Part shown: positions 1-8,410 of the stretch, piece after piece | Layout: each line of letters opens with the position of its first letter | Numbering within the stretch: the stretch's first letter is position 1 | From: Nostoc sp. JL34 | Lineage (GTDB): Bacteria; Cyanobacteriota; Cyanobacteriia; Cyanobacteriales; Nostocaceae | Reading direction: 5' to 3' | Length of the DNA: 64,000 bases | Assembly: GCF_017114945.1 (NCBI RefSeq) | Contig: NZ_JABXKQ010000135.1 | Location: 45,729 to 109,728 of the forward strand | The notes under the pieces: model-generated | The model's input: only the letters and a program-made list of their open reading frames with translations | The model's database searches: none | Told to the model about the DNA's origin: nothing | Translations under genes and position numbers: made by a program

Positions 1-169
1 GCCCAGTTGAATACTGCATTGTTAGGGTTGACATACCAAATTAAAAATTAAAAATTAAAAATTCAGAAAGCTAAATTTCATCTAGGTTTCTATCTGTCAC
101 ATTCTTTTTTTAAATTGGTATCACTCTCAAAGATGTTGGTAATGACAAGCCTTAAAAAGGAGGGAATTA

Positions 170-191
170 ATCCCCCTTTGGAAAGGGGGAT
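170..191. terminator. Perfect 22-bp palindrome downstream of metH
   Basis: The sequence is a perfect inverted repeat built on ATCCCCC, TTTGGAAA and GGGGGAT, lying 55 bases past the metH stop. It may end the metH transcript, because a T-run follows a few bases on when read on the minus strand. The same CCCCC/GGGGG type of palindrome occurs after the gene ending at 6931, so it could equally be a dispersed repeat. The bases at 40-62 before it are an A/T heptamer tract. Confidence 0.4.
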
Positions 192-245
192 ATTCGGGGA
201 CAAAATATCACTAACACCAAGCGTATTAGGTTAAGGGGTAGGATT

Positions 246-3200
246 CTACGCGCTAAAGTATTTTGCTAATGGATGGTAAGCAATAATCGCAGTGGTAGAC
301 TGTTCTGGATAAAGTTGCTCACTTTCATCCATATATAAGTTAATCCTGTCAGTCTGCAATAACTCCAGTTGCTTGTATTGATCCTGAATGTTTGGACAAG
401 CTGGATACCCAAAACTATAGCGTGAGCCACGATAGCGTTGTGCCAATATATCCCGAATATTATCGGGTTCATCAACCACAAAACCTAACTCCCGGCGAAT
501 TCTGGCGTGTGTCCATTCAGCTACAGCCTCCGCCACCTGTACCGCCATGCCGTGGAAATACAGATAATCGGTGTATTGATTGGCAGCAAACAGCTTTTGG
601 GCGAACTCTGTCGCAATCTCCCCTACAGTCACCGCCTGCATCGGGAAAACATCAATAATTCCCGACTCCTTTGGTGCAAAGAAATCTGCTATGCACAACC
701 GTCTTAACGACTTCTGTCTAGGAAACTCGAAAGTTGCAACCTGTTGTGATTGGTTTTCTGAGTTATATATATGTAGAGAATTTCCCTCAGATTGACAAGG
801 AAAATACCCATAAATCACCTGGGGATGTAACAGATTCTCCTCAAGAATCCGCTGTTTCCAAGTTTCTAAAACTGGGTACACTTTCTCAGCTAAGAAAGCC
901 TGATATTCTTCCTTAGATTGTTCTTTTGGTTTGCGGAATTGCCACTGTCCAGCAATTAAAGCTTGTAAATCCAAATGCCAGAATATTTCCTCGATGGGAA
1001 TATCACTAGGCTGTAACAACTTCGTTCCCCAGAAAGGCGGCGTTGGACGTTCAATATCTATCGCCACGGCTTCGGAACGTCTCGTATCTACTACTTTTGC
1101 TTCAGCAGATGTTTCTTCAGCAGTTTTAGTTACTGGTTCTTTGTGACCATTTGTCGAAACTTCAGCAGTTTCAACTTCATTCAAAAATCCCTGCAAATCT
1201 TCCCAGTTACCAGCGGACTTTGCTGGCATTAATTTATCCATGAAGTGCAAGTCAGAAAAGGCATCTTTGCCATAAACAACTTTACCTTTGTAGGTTTTTT
1301 GGCAATCTTCATGCACAAACTTGGGAGTCAGTGCCGCACCACCTAAAATTACGGGGACACTAATTCCTTTTTCGTTGAATACCTCCAAATTTTCTTTCAT
1401 GAAGGCGGTGGATTTTACCAGCAAACCACTCATGGCTATACAATCAGCTTTGTGCTGTTCGTAAGCGTTGATGATGTTTTCCACCGGCTGCTTAATTCCC
1501 AGGTTAATCACCTTGTAGCCGTTGTTGGACAAGATGATATCTACCAAGTTTTTACCAATGTCGTGGACATCGCCTTTAACTGTGGCAATGATAAAGGTTC
1601 CCTTGGCATTGTTGCCTGATTCTGATTTTTCCATGAACGGTTCTAGAAACGCCACCGCCGCTTTCATGGTTTCCGCAGATTGCAAGACGAAGGGTAACTG
1701 CATTTGTCCCGAACCGAATAATTCCCCGACAACTTTCATGCCATCTAGCAGAAAGGTGTTGATAATCTCTAAGGGGGGATGTTCTTCTAAGGCTTTTTTC
1801 AGATGTTCTTCTAAGCCAATGCGTTCGCCGTCGATGATGTGGCGTTTTAGACGTTCTGGGATGGGGAGACTTTCATCTAAGGAGCGATCGCGCTTAGTTG
1901 TCACCCCGGCAAACGCTGTGGTAAGCTCTCCCAAGGGATCGTAAACGCAAACATTACCCTCAAACTTCCGCTCATCATAAATCAACTGGCGACAGATTTC
2001 TTGATGACGGGCGTCAATCTTCGAGAGCGGTAAAATTTTGTTAGCGCTGACAATGGCTGCATCCATTCCCGCCGTCGTCGCCTCGTGCAAAAACACCGAG
2101 TTCAGCACCATCCGCGAAGCTGGATTTAAACCAAAGGAAATATTGGAAACACCCAAAATCACATGACATCCAGGCAATCCTTCACGAATCCGCCGGATAG
2201 ATTCAATTGTGGCTTTACCGTTTTCTCGGTCTTCTTCAATCCCGGTGGAAATTGGTAACGCTAGGGTATCAAAGAATATTTCTGTGGGTGGTATGCCATA
2301 TTCTACAGCTTGACGGTATGCACGCTCTGCGATCGCAAACTTTTTATCTGCTGTCCGCGCCATCCCATCTTCATCGATAGTACCAATGACTATGCCAGCA
2401 CCGTATTTTTTCGCTAACTCCAACACTTTCAAAAAGCGCGGTTCCCCATCTTCGTAGTTGGTGGAGTTCAGCAAACATTTACCACCGGCAACCTTTAAAC
2501 CCGCCTCCATCTTTTCCCATTCGGTGGAGTCAAGCATTAAAGGCAATGTCACATTATTAACAATGCGCGAAACTAATTCGTGCATATCCCGCACGCCGTC
2601 GCGTCCCACATAATCGACGTTGACATCAAGGATGTGTGCGCCTTCTTTGACTTGCGCCCTCGCCATTGAAACGAGTCCATCCCAATCTTCGGCATTGAGC
2701 AAATCGCGGCACTTCTTGGAACCACTGGCGTTGAGACGTTCGCCAACAATCAAGAAGGAATTATCTTGATCGTAGGGCTGAGTGGTGTAAATTGATGCTG
2801 CTGCTGGTTCTAAACTTGGGTATCTAACTTTTGGCTTCAGGTCTTTAGCAAGTTCTGCCAATTGTTGAATGTGTTCTGGACGCGTCCCACAGCAACCCCC
2901 AATCACTTGGACACCCAAATCTTCAACAAAATGCATCAGCGACATCCGTAATTCTAACGGTGTCAGGCGGTAGTGCGCTTGACCGCCGACGTTTTCAGGT
3001 AAACCCGCATTGGGTATACAGGAAACGATGAAAGGTGAATGTTCTGCCAGATACTTGATATGTGGTTTCATCAAGTCTGGGCCTGTGGCGCAGTTTAGAC
3101 CGAGAATGTCAATTGGGTAATGTTCCAGAATCGTCAGCACAGCACTGATTTCTGAACCAACCAACATTGTGCCCATGCTTTCCATTGTCACAGACACCAT

Positions 3201-3773
3201 CAATGGTCTGCGATCGCCTTTCTTGGCAAACACTTCTTCAATACCATTCAGCGCCGCCTTAATTTGCAGCACATCTTGGCAAGTCTCCACCAGAAATAAA
3301 TCCACACCACCATCCCACAGCGCTTCTGCTTGTTCAGCAAAAGTAGCTTTCATGGTGTCAAAGTCAATATGTCCCAAGGTCGGAAGTTTAGTTGTGGGGC
3401 CGATGGAACCTGCCACAAACCGGGGTTTTTCTGGCGTGGAAAATTCCGCAGCGACACGCTTGGCCAATTCTGCGGCTGTTTTGCTGAGGTAATAGGCTTG
3501 GTCTGCCAAGTCATATTCTGCCAGCACCAGGGATGTACTACCAAAGGTATCGGTTTCAATGACATCAGCACCAGCAGCGAGAAAGTCGCGGTGAACCTTA
3601 GCGACAGCTTCGGGGTTCGTGTGGACTAAGTATTCATTACAACCTTCATACTGTGGGCCGCCAAAGTCTTCAGCAGTCAGGTTTTGGGTTTGCAGGTTGG
3701 TTCCCATCGCCCCGTCGAAGACGAGGACTGGGCTATCTGGACTACGCAGGCGTTCAAGGAAAGGATGAGTCAT
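246..3773 (-). CDS. metH: Cobalamin-dependent methionine synthase MetH
   Basis: Transfers the methyl group of 5-methyltetrahydrofolate to homocysteine through methylcobalamin, giving methionine in the cytosol. At 1175 residues it has the full four-module length. The homocysteine domain (about 1-320) has the zinc cysteines in GLNCATG and GGCCGT. The pterin-binding domain follows (about 340-600, with DVNVDYVGRDG). The helical cap and B12 domain come next, with DVHDIGKN; the cobalt-ligating His is residue 737. A C-terminal reactivation domain binds S-adenosylmethionine (about 930-1170). The first ATG gives MTHPFLERLR, a normal start for the family, with AGGAAA just upstream. No cobalamin riboswitch is evident in the short 5' region. 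It appears monocistronic. Confidence 0.97.
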   Translation of the reverse strand: MTHPFLERLRSPDSPVLVFDGAMGTNLQTQNLTAEDFGGPQYEGCNEYLVHTNPEAVAKVHRDFLAAGADVIETDTFGSTSLVLAEYDLADQAYYLSKTAAELAKRVAAEFSTPEKPRFVAGSIGPTTKLPTLGHIDFDTMKATFAEQAEALWDGGVDLFLVETCQDVLQIKAALNGIEEVFAKKGDRRPLMVSVTMESMGTMLVGSEISAVLTILEHYPIDILGLNCATGPDLMKPHIKYLAEHSPFIVSCIPNAGLPENVGGQAHYRLTPLELRMSLMHFVEDLGVQVIGGCCGTRPEHIQQLAELAKDLKPKVRYPSLEPAAASIYTTQPYDQDNSFLIVGERLNASGSKKCRDLLNAEDWDGLVSMARAQVKEGAHILDVNVDYVGRDGVRDMHELVSRIVNNVTLPLMLDSTEWEKMEAGLKVAGGKCLLNSTNYEDGEPRFLKVLELAKKYGAGIVIGTIDEDGMARTADKKFAIAERAYRQAVEYGIPPTEIFFDTLALPISTGIEEDRENGKATIESIRRIREGLPGCHVILGVSNISFGLNPASRMVLNSVFLHEATTAGMDAAIVSANKILPLSKIDARHQEICRQLIYDERKFEGNVCVYDPLGELTTAFAGVTTKRDRSLDESLPIPERLKRHIIDGERIGLEEHLKKALEEHPPLEIINTFLLDGMKVVGELFGSGQMQLPFVLQSAETMKAAVAFLEPFMEKSESGNNAKGTFIIATVKGDVHDIGKNLVDIILSNNGYKVINLGIKQPVENIINAYEQHKADCIAMSGLLVKSTAFMKENLEVFNEKGISVPVILGGAALTPKFVHEDCQKTYKGKVVYGKDAFSDLHFMDKLMPAKSAGNWEDLQGFLNEVETAEVSTNGHKEPVTKTAEETSAEAKVVDTRRSEAVAIDIERPTPPFWGTKLLQPSDIPIEEIFWHLDLQALIAGQWQFRKPKEQSKEEYQAFLAEKVYPVLETWKQRILEENLLHPQVIYGYFPCQSEGNSLHIYNSENQSQQVATFEFPRQKSLRRLCIADFFAPKESGIIDVFPMQAVTVGEIATEFAQKLFAANQYTDYLYFHGMAVQVAEAVAEWTHARIRRELGFVVDEPDNIRDILAQRYRGSRYSFGYPACPNIQDQYKQLELLQTDRINLYMDESEQLYPEQSTTAIIAYHPLAKYFSA

Positions 3774-3952
3774 ATTTTCCTAGAAGAAATGAGGAAATCA
3801 AGTGAGTCTTGTTATACTCCACTTACTTTATTATTTTCCAAAATTTTGGGAGTTTCGGCAGTATGTAATGGAAAAATTCTTATATACTGAAGCATTTGAT
3901 GTGCTTATATTGTCAATATGCATGGTGGACTAGTTTATACAGAGGTCGTTCT

Positions 3953-4732
3953 ATGGAAAGAAGGAAAATTTTAATTGCAACTAAAACATACCCTTCAATT
4001 AGCACTAAATATCAAGAAACAGTCTGTACAGCAGGGGTTTTATTAGATGATGACGAGAAACCAGTTCAGTGGATTCGCATTTATCCCATTCGTTTCCGTC
4101 AATTAGATTTTGATAAGCGTTATCCAAGATGGTCAATTATAAGTGCTAAAATAGAAAGAAATGACAAAGATTATAGAGAAGAAAGTTTTCGTATAGATGA
4201 TTCTTCGATAGAAGTAATACGAAAAATTGATACTCGCAAAAACTGGGAAGAGCGAAAAGCTTTGGTTCTGCCACTAGAATTCAAATCTATTCGGGAGATT
4301 AAAGAGCAAGGTAAGTCTCTCGGTATTATTAAACCACAAACTATAAAAAAATACTTCTGTAACGAGACAGAACGAGAATGGAACCCAAAACAGCAAGGAA
4401 TCTTGGATCAACTAGACTTGTTTGAGCCTTCAGTGCAGTTAGATAAAATCCCTTACAATTTTGGTTACGAGTTTATTTCTCAAGATGGAGATAAGCATCG
4501 TTGTACAATAAGCGATTGGGAAATTCAGCAACTTTATAGAAATTGTCGAGATAGATCAAATGAAACAAGTATAGACAATAAAGAAAAGGAGGCTTTAGAA
4601 AAAGTACGCCAGAAACTAGAAGACGAGTTTTTAAACAAAAAAGATTTATACTTTATCATGGGAAACCTAAAAACTCACAAAAATAGCTTTATGATTATTG
4701 GGATATTTTACCCACCATTAATAAAAATATAA
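3953..4732 (+). CDS. Unrecognised conserved-looking protein upstream of a DUF488 gene
   Basis: 259 residues from the ATG at 3953, chosen because AGAGG lies just upstream and MERRKILIATKTYPSIS makes a normal start; the in-frame extension back to 3896 has no ribosome site. I do not recognise the family. It is soluble and charged, with an N-terminal segment predicted beta-rich (KILIATKTYPS, TVCTAGVLLDD, VQWIRIYPIRFR) and a helical, lysine-rich C-terminal third. No transmembrane helix or known catalytic motif is visible. It is followed 31 bases later by a DUF488 gene on the same strand, so the two probably form an operon. Base composition is AT-rich compared with metH, which fits an accessory gene. 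Confidence 0.75.
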   Translation: MERRKILIATKTYPSISTKYQETVCTAGVLLDDDEKPVQWIRIYPIRFRQLDFDKRYPRWSIISAKIERNDKDYREESFRIDDSSIEVIRKIDTRKNWEERKALVLPLEFKSIREIKEQGKSLGIIKPQTIKKYFCNETEREWNPKQQGILDQLDLFEPSVQLDKIPYNFGYEFISQDGDKHRCTISDWEIQQLYRNCRDRSNETSIDNKEKEALEKVRQKLEDEFLNKKDLYFIMGNLKTHKNSFMIIGIFYPPLIKI

Positions 4733-4763
4733 TATTGAAACTTGATTGTTCCAGGAATTAAAA

Positions 4764-5186
4764 ATGAAAGTTAAAGATATTGCTAAAACAAGATGTATAC
4801 TTACTTTTGGATATGGCAATCGCAAAGACTACGATGCCTTCTTAGAATACCTGCAAAAGTTTGATGTGGGATATGTTGTTGATGTGAGGATTCTTCCTCG
4901 TGCTTGGAGCCGGAAATGGTACGGCGACAAAATTAAAATATTCTGTGAATTAAATAATATTGAGTATATTTCTAAAACCGCTTTAGGTAACACATCTGGT
5001 AAAGAAAATTGGATTCCAGTAAATCAAGAAGAAGCAGATAAAGCTCTACATGAAATTGCACAAGTTGCTCAAACGGGTAATGTTTTACTCTTGTGTGCTG
5101 AAATGAACCCGAATCGCTGTCATCGGAAAGAAGTTGCTGATTGCTTGGGAAACTTAGTATCAATGCCTGTTAAGCATTTAGAATAG
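4764..5186 (+). CDS. DUF488 family protein
   Basis: 140 residues from the ATG at 4764 with AGGA upstream; a TTG 18 bases earlier is possible but less likely. The DUF488 signature is clear: an N-terminal TFGYGNRK strand-loop, VVDVRILPRAWSRKW, and a C-terminal CAEMNPNRCHRKEVA with the conserved Cys-His-Arg. The family's biochemical role is not established. The gene directly follows the unrecognised protein at 3953-4732 and probably shares its transcript. Family assignment is good; function is unknown. Confidence 0.85.
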   Translation: MKVKDIAKTRCILTFGYGNRKDYDAFLEYLQKFDVGYVVDVRILPRAWSRKWYGDKIKIFCELNNIEYISKTALGNTSGKENWIPVNQEEADKALHEIAQVAQTGNVLLLCAEMNPNRCHRKEVADCLGNLVSMPVKHLE

Positions 5187-5257
5187 TAATCTAAAATTTT
5201 CTCGATACTTAGAGAAGAATGTTTAATAAACCTCATTTCACAACAGGCAATCTAGTG

Positions 5258-5290
5258 GTGCGACGCCGAATAGACCGTCGTAGACATCGC
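5258..5290 (-). repeat. GCGATGYCTRCGRCG dispersed repeat, copy 1
   Basis: Read on the minus strand this begins GCGATGTCTACGACGG and ends GCGTCGCAC. Related copies lie at 26645-26673 (minus) and 63507-63537 (plus). All three are between genes. Confidence 0.5.
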
Positions 5291-5345
5291 AATTATAAAG
5301 CGATCGTAGTCGTAAGATGTGTTAGCGCAAAAGCGTAATGCACCA

Positions 5346-5512
5346 TTGAACTCCATTAATGAGTCTTTGAACTCCGTTAATGAGTGTTTGAACTCTATTA
5401 ATGAGTCTTTTAACTCCGTTAATGAGTGTTTGAACTCCATTAATGAGGCTTTGAACTCCGTTAACGAGTCTTTGAACTCCATTAACGAGTCTTTTATATT
5501 CGTGAATGAGTG
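5346..5512. repeat. Tandem array, 21-bp unit, about 8 copies (array 1)
   Basis: The unit is close to TTGAACTCCATTAATGAGTCT with scattered substitutions (CCA/CCG/CTA, AAT/AAC, TCT/TGT/GCT). Each unit contains a short inverted repeat ACTC...GAGT around ATTAAT. The copies are head to tail with no spacers. Both strands stay open across the array because 21 is a multiple of three, giving heptad peptides such as LNSVNES or LTEFKDS. There is no good start or coding context, so I treat it as non-coding repeat DNA. Confidence 0.9.
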
Positions 5513-5687
5513 AATGTTATTGCGAGGTTAGCAATGCTTACGGCAAGTATTGCGTCCTACGCACCCTGCTAATTTAAATATTACAGCCGTTTCTACGCAG
5601 ATAGAACACATTAATCTAGTCCCATTCTGCATAACCTGCAATACACTAATCTGGTAAATATCGCTACAAAGTTGGTGAGGTTTGCAG

Positions 5688-5878
5688 GTGACAAACGAAG
5701 AACTGTTGCAAATTATTGAACAAGCTGCCAGGGAAAAGGCAACGGTGCTATCCCTCTATAACAAGCTAAACTGCTGGTAGTTGGTGAAGAAAATGTGGGT
5801 AAAACATCATTAACAGCGCTACACGATGAAGACTTTCACACCCACGAATCCACTACCCACGGTATTGAAATTAAATAG
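5688..5878 (+). pseudogene. Remnant of a Roc-type leucine-rich-repeat GTPase gene
   Basis: Two pieces survive in different frames. From GTG 5688 the frame reads VTNEELLQIIEQAAREKAT, the start typical of cyanobacterial LRR-Roc proteins, then hits a stop after NKLNCW. Overlapping that stop, a second frame reads AKLLVVGEENVGKTSL, a Ras-of-complex P-loop (GxxxxGKT), then ESTTHGIEIK and a stop. The intervening leucine-rich repeats and everything after the first switch region are missing. An intact gene would be over 2 kb. The call rests on family resemblance of both pieces in the expected order. Confidence 0.75.
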
Positions 5879-6052
5879 CTTTTAACAGCACTATTGCAGG
5901 GATTATCAAGGTATATTTGACTAGAATTAAGGTATTATAGCGATTATTATTTGGACACCATAAGCGGTAGGGGTTTACAGAAGTGCGCCTCTACAACTGA
6001 CACGCCAGTTTAGCTATAAATTAATATCTACCGTTTTACGGGTATTAGAAAA

Positions 6053-6931
6053 ATGAAGTTTACAGACTGGGCGACTAGGGTGCTACTAATCTGGCTGATG
6101 TTTGCCACTCTAATTGTAGTGCTGCTAATTGGACGAGCGACAAAATTACACAACAATCCGACAATATCCCGTATATCCAATCCACAGGTTACAGCTTTCA
6201 GTCAATATCCCCAGGCGCAATTTCAATCAGCGAAAGAGCCAGAGAAGAAATCTCAACGGGTTATCAAGTCCCCAGTCAAGCTTAACAAGCCTGTAGCAAG
6301 GTATATAACCACTCAAGCTTTTGCACAGTACAGACCTAATTATCAAGTTGCTTCAGTTGACCCAAGTAACTATGGTGAACGTTATACCCAAGATGTTAAT
6401 GGCATTCCTCTCAGCAACCAACCAATTATCGTCATCCATGAAACTGGTTATTCAGCTTCTAGCGCCATCAATTTCTTTCAAGTAGCTCATACTGATGAAG
6501 GTGTGCAAGCAAGTTACCACGCCTTAATCAAGTTAGATGGAACGGTAGTTTATCTAGTACCGCCAGAAAAGCGGGCTTTTGGTGCAGCTAACTCTGTGTT
6601 TGATGGTTCTCAGGGAGTGGAAACTGTGCAGACTAATCCGACTTTACCTGCGTCTGTGAATAATTTTGCTTATCACGTTTCTTTGGAAACACCGCCAGAT
6701 AGTTATGACAGTAGCAGCCAACAAACCCATAGCGGCTACAGCGAAGCTCAATATCATTCTCTTGCTTGGTTAATTGCTCAAAGTCAAGTCCCAGACGATC
6801 GCATCACTACGCACCATTTAGTAGACCGTTCTGGTAAAAAAGTTGACCCGATAAATTTTGATGGTCATAAATTTCTCAGCTTACTTAATACTTATCGTCA
6901 GGTTAGACCAATTTATCGAGTCAGCAAATAA
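6053..6931 (+). CDS. Membrane-anchored N-acetylmuramoyl-L-alanine amidase-like protein (Amidase_2)
   Basis: 292 residues. One N-terminal membrane segment (about 10-28, VLLIWLMFATLIVVLLIG) is followed by a linker of about 70 residues and an amidase_2/PGRP domain from about 110 to 285. The family cleaves the bond between MurNAc and the stem peptide of peptidoglycan. Visible zinc-ligand candidates are His in IVIHETGY, His in ITTHHLVDRSG and the Asp in KKVDPINF. The fold core SYHALIKLDGTVVYLVPPEKRAFGA is split over the expected positions. It probably acts in the periplasm in wall turnover or septal processing. It sits alone between the Roc remnant and a terminator. Confidence 0.85.
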   Translation: MKFTDWATRVLLIWLMFATLIVVLLIGRATKLHNNPTISRISNPQVTAFSQYPQAQFQSAKEPEKKSQRVIKSPVKLNKPVARYITTQAFAQYRPNYQVASVDPSNYGERYTQDVNGIPLSNQPIIVIHETGYSASSAINFFQVAHTDEGVQASYHALIKLDGTVVYLVPPEKRAFGAANSVFDGSQGVETVQTNPTLPASVNNFAYHVSLETPPDSYDSSSQQTHSGYSEAQYHSLAWLIAQSQVPDDRITTHHLVDRSGKKVDPINFDGHKFLSLLNTYRQVRPIYRVSK

Positions 6932-6956
6932 TTCAGATGAATAAGAGATCCCCCAA

Positions 6957-6979
6957 CCCCCTTAAAAAGGGGGCTTTTT
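6957..6979 (+). terminator. Rho-independent terminator after the amidase gene
   Basis: CCCCC, a TTAAAAA loop and GGGGG are followed by C and TTTTT. A second, larger pairing GATCCCCC (from 6948) with GGGGGATC (to about 7004) encloses it, giving a nested structure. Confidence 0.75.
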
Positions 6980-7118
6980 ATATCCCCCCCTTAAAAAGGG
7001 GGATCAAGTTTTCAGGTTTTTGAGTGCATAAGTCCTATTTAATTTTGAATTGTTAACTTGCTCAAGAAGGCGCGATCGCGTCAAAATAAGAGTTAAGACG
7101 CTGTAATCTAACTTAACA

Positions 7119-8375
7119 ATGACCATAACGCAGCTTGAGCAAATTTCCCCTCAACTAACACCGCCAAATGAGCGGGGATATGAATATGATTTGGTAATTG
7201 TCGGCGGTGGGATTATTGGGTTAACTCTAGCCTCTGCTTTAAAAGATTCTGGTTTGAGTATCTTGCTAATTGAGGCAAAAGTGGCATCAGCGGCGGTAGC
7301 CAAGGGACAAGCTTATGCAGTTCACAAACTTTCGTCGCTGATTTATGAAGGTATTGGCGTTTGGGACAAAATGTTGCCGCAAATCGCTAAATATTGCCGA
7401 GTCCGTCTTTCCGATGCCGATCATCCCGATGTGGTGGAATTTACCACAGATGATATAAATACAGCAGAGTTGGGTTATGTGGCGGAACACCAAGCCCTGT
7501 TGCAGCCGTTGCAAGATTTCGTCCAAAATTGTCCCAATGTGACTTATTTGTGTCCGGCGGAAGTGGTAAATACACAATACCAGCAGAATATAGTCGCGAT
7601 AGAAATAAAAGTTGCCGATCAGCTAAAGACAGTTCGCAGCAAATTAGTTGTAGCAGCAGATGGATCGCGATCGCCAATTCGCCAAGCTGCTGGAATCAAA
7701 ACTTCGGGCTGGAAATATTGGCAATCTTGCATTGTCGCATTTGTCAAACCAGAAAAACCCCACAATAACACCGCTTACGAAAGATTTTGGTCTAGCGGCC
7801 CCTTTGCGATTTTACCTTTACCGGGGAACCGTTGCCGCATTGTCTGGACAGCCCCCCACGAAGAAGCAAAAGCTTTGTGTGCTTTAAATGATGAGCAATT
7901 TTTGGCAGAACTAAGCCGCCGCTATGGCGATCAGATGGGGAAACTGGAATTACTAGGCGATCGCTTTGTTTTTCAAGTACAACTCATGCAAAGCGATCGC
8001 TACGTTCTCCCGCGACTAGCATTGATTGGTGATGCGGCGCACAATTGCCATCCCGTCGGCGGACAAGGTTTAAATTTGGGTATTCGGGATGCAGCGGCTT
8101 TAGCGCAAGTAATTCAAGCAGCGCACAAATCGGGTAAAGATATTGGCAATATTCAGATTCTCAAAGGTTATGAACGCTGGCGCAAGCTAGAGAATCTGAC
8201 AATTTTAGGTTTCACCGATTTGTTAGATCGGATGTTCTCTAATAATTTCTTCCCTGTAGTGGTGGTTCGTCGCTTGGGTTTATGGTTCTTGCAGCGAGTA
8301 CCTATATTAAAAGTATTTATGCTGAAATTGATGATTGGCTTAAAGGGGCGGACTCCAGAATTAGCAAAACGCTAA
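7119..8375 (+). CDS. FAD-dependent hydroxylase (UbiH/Coq6/VisC family)
   Basis: 418 residues. The N-terminal dinucleotide fold is clear in VIVGGGIIGLTLASAL (about residues 27-42) with an acidic end of the second strand at LLIEA. The FAD-ribose motif is GDAAHNCHPVGGQGLNLG (about 305-322), specific to this flavoprotein monooxygenase group, and LVVAADGSRSPIR is the central DG motif. Family members hydroxylate ring positions in quinone biosynthesis; in cyanobacteria the substrate could be a plastoquinone precursor or another aromatic, and the sequence does not decide. The gene is preceded by a GCGATCGC site and stands alone. Confidence 0.88.
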   Translation: MTITQLEQISPQLTPPNERGYEYDLVIVGGGIIGLTLASALKDSGLSILLIEAKVASAAVAKGQAYAVHKLSSLIYEGIGVWDKMLPQIAKYCRVRLSDADHPDVVEFTTDDINTAELGYVAEHQALLQPLQDFVQNCPNVTYLCPAEVVNTQYQQNIVAIEIKVADQLKTVRSKLVVAADGSRSPIRQAAGIKTSGWKYWQSCIVAFVKPEKPHNNTAYERFWSSGPFAILPLPGNRCRIVWTAPHEEAKALCALNDEQFLAELSRRYGDQMGKLELLGDRFVFQVQLMQSDRYVLPRLALIGDAAHNCHPVGGQGLNLGIRDAAALAQVIQAAHKSGKDIGNIQILKGYERWRKLENLTILGFTDLLDRMFSNNFFPVVVVRRLGLWFLQRVPILKVFMLKLMIGLKGRTPELAKR

Positions 8376-8410
8376 GGCTTGAGAACGCAATCGCTGATAT
8401 GTTTACTTGA

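Noticed and set aside
3774..3952. Cobalamin or SAM riboswitch upstream of metH
   Set aside because: The short divergent region shows no conserved B12-box or SAM aptamer pattern.
5346..5512. Tandem array that could be taken for a CRISPR or a heptad-repeat protein
   Set aside because: The units are contiguous with no spacers, and open frames on both strands follow from a stop-free 21-base period. No cas gene is near.
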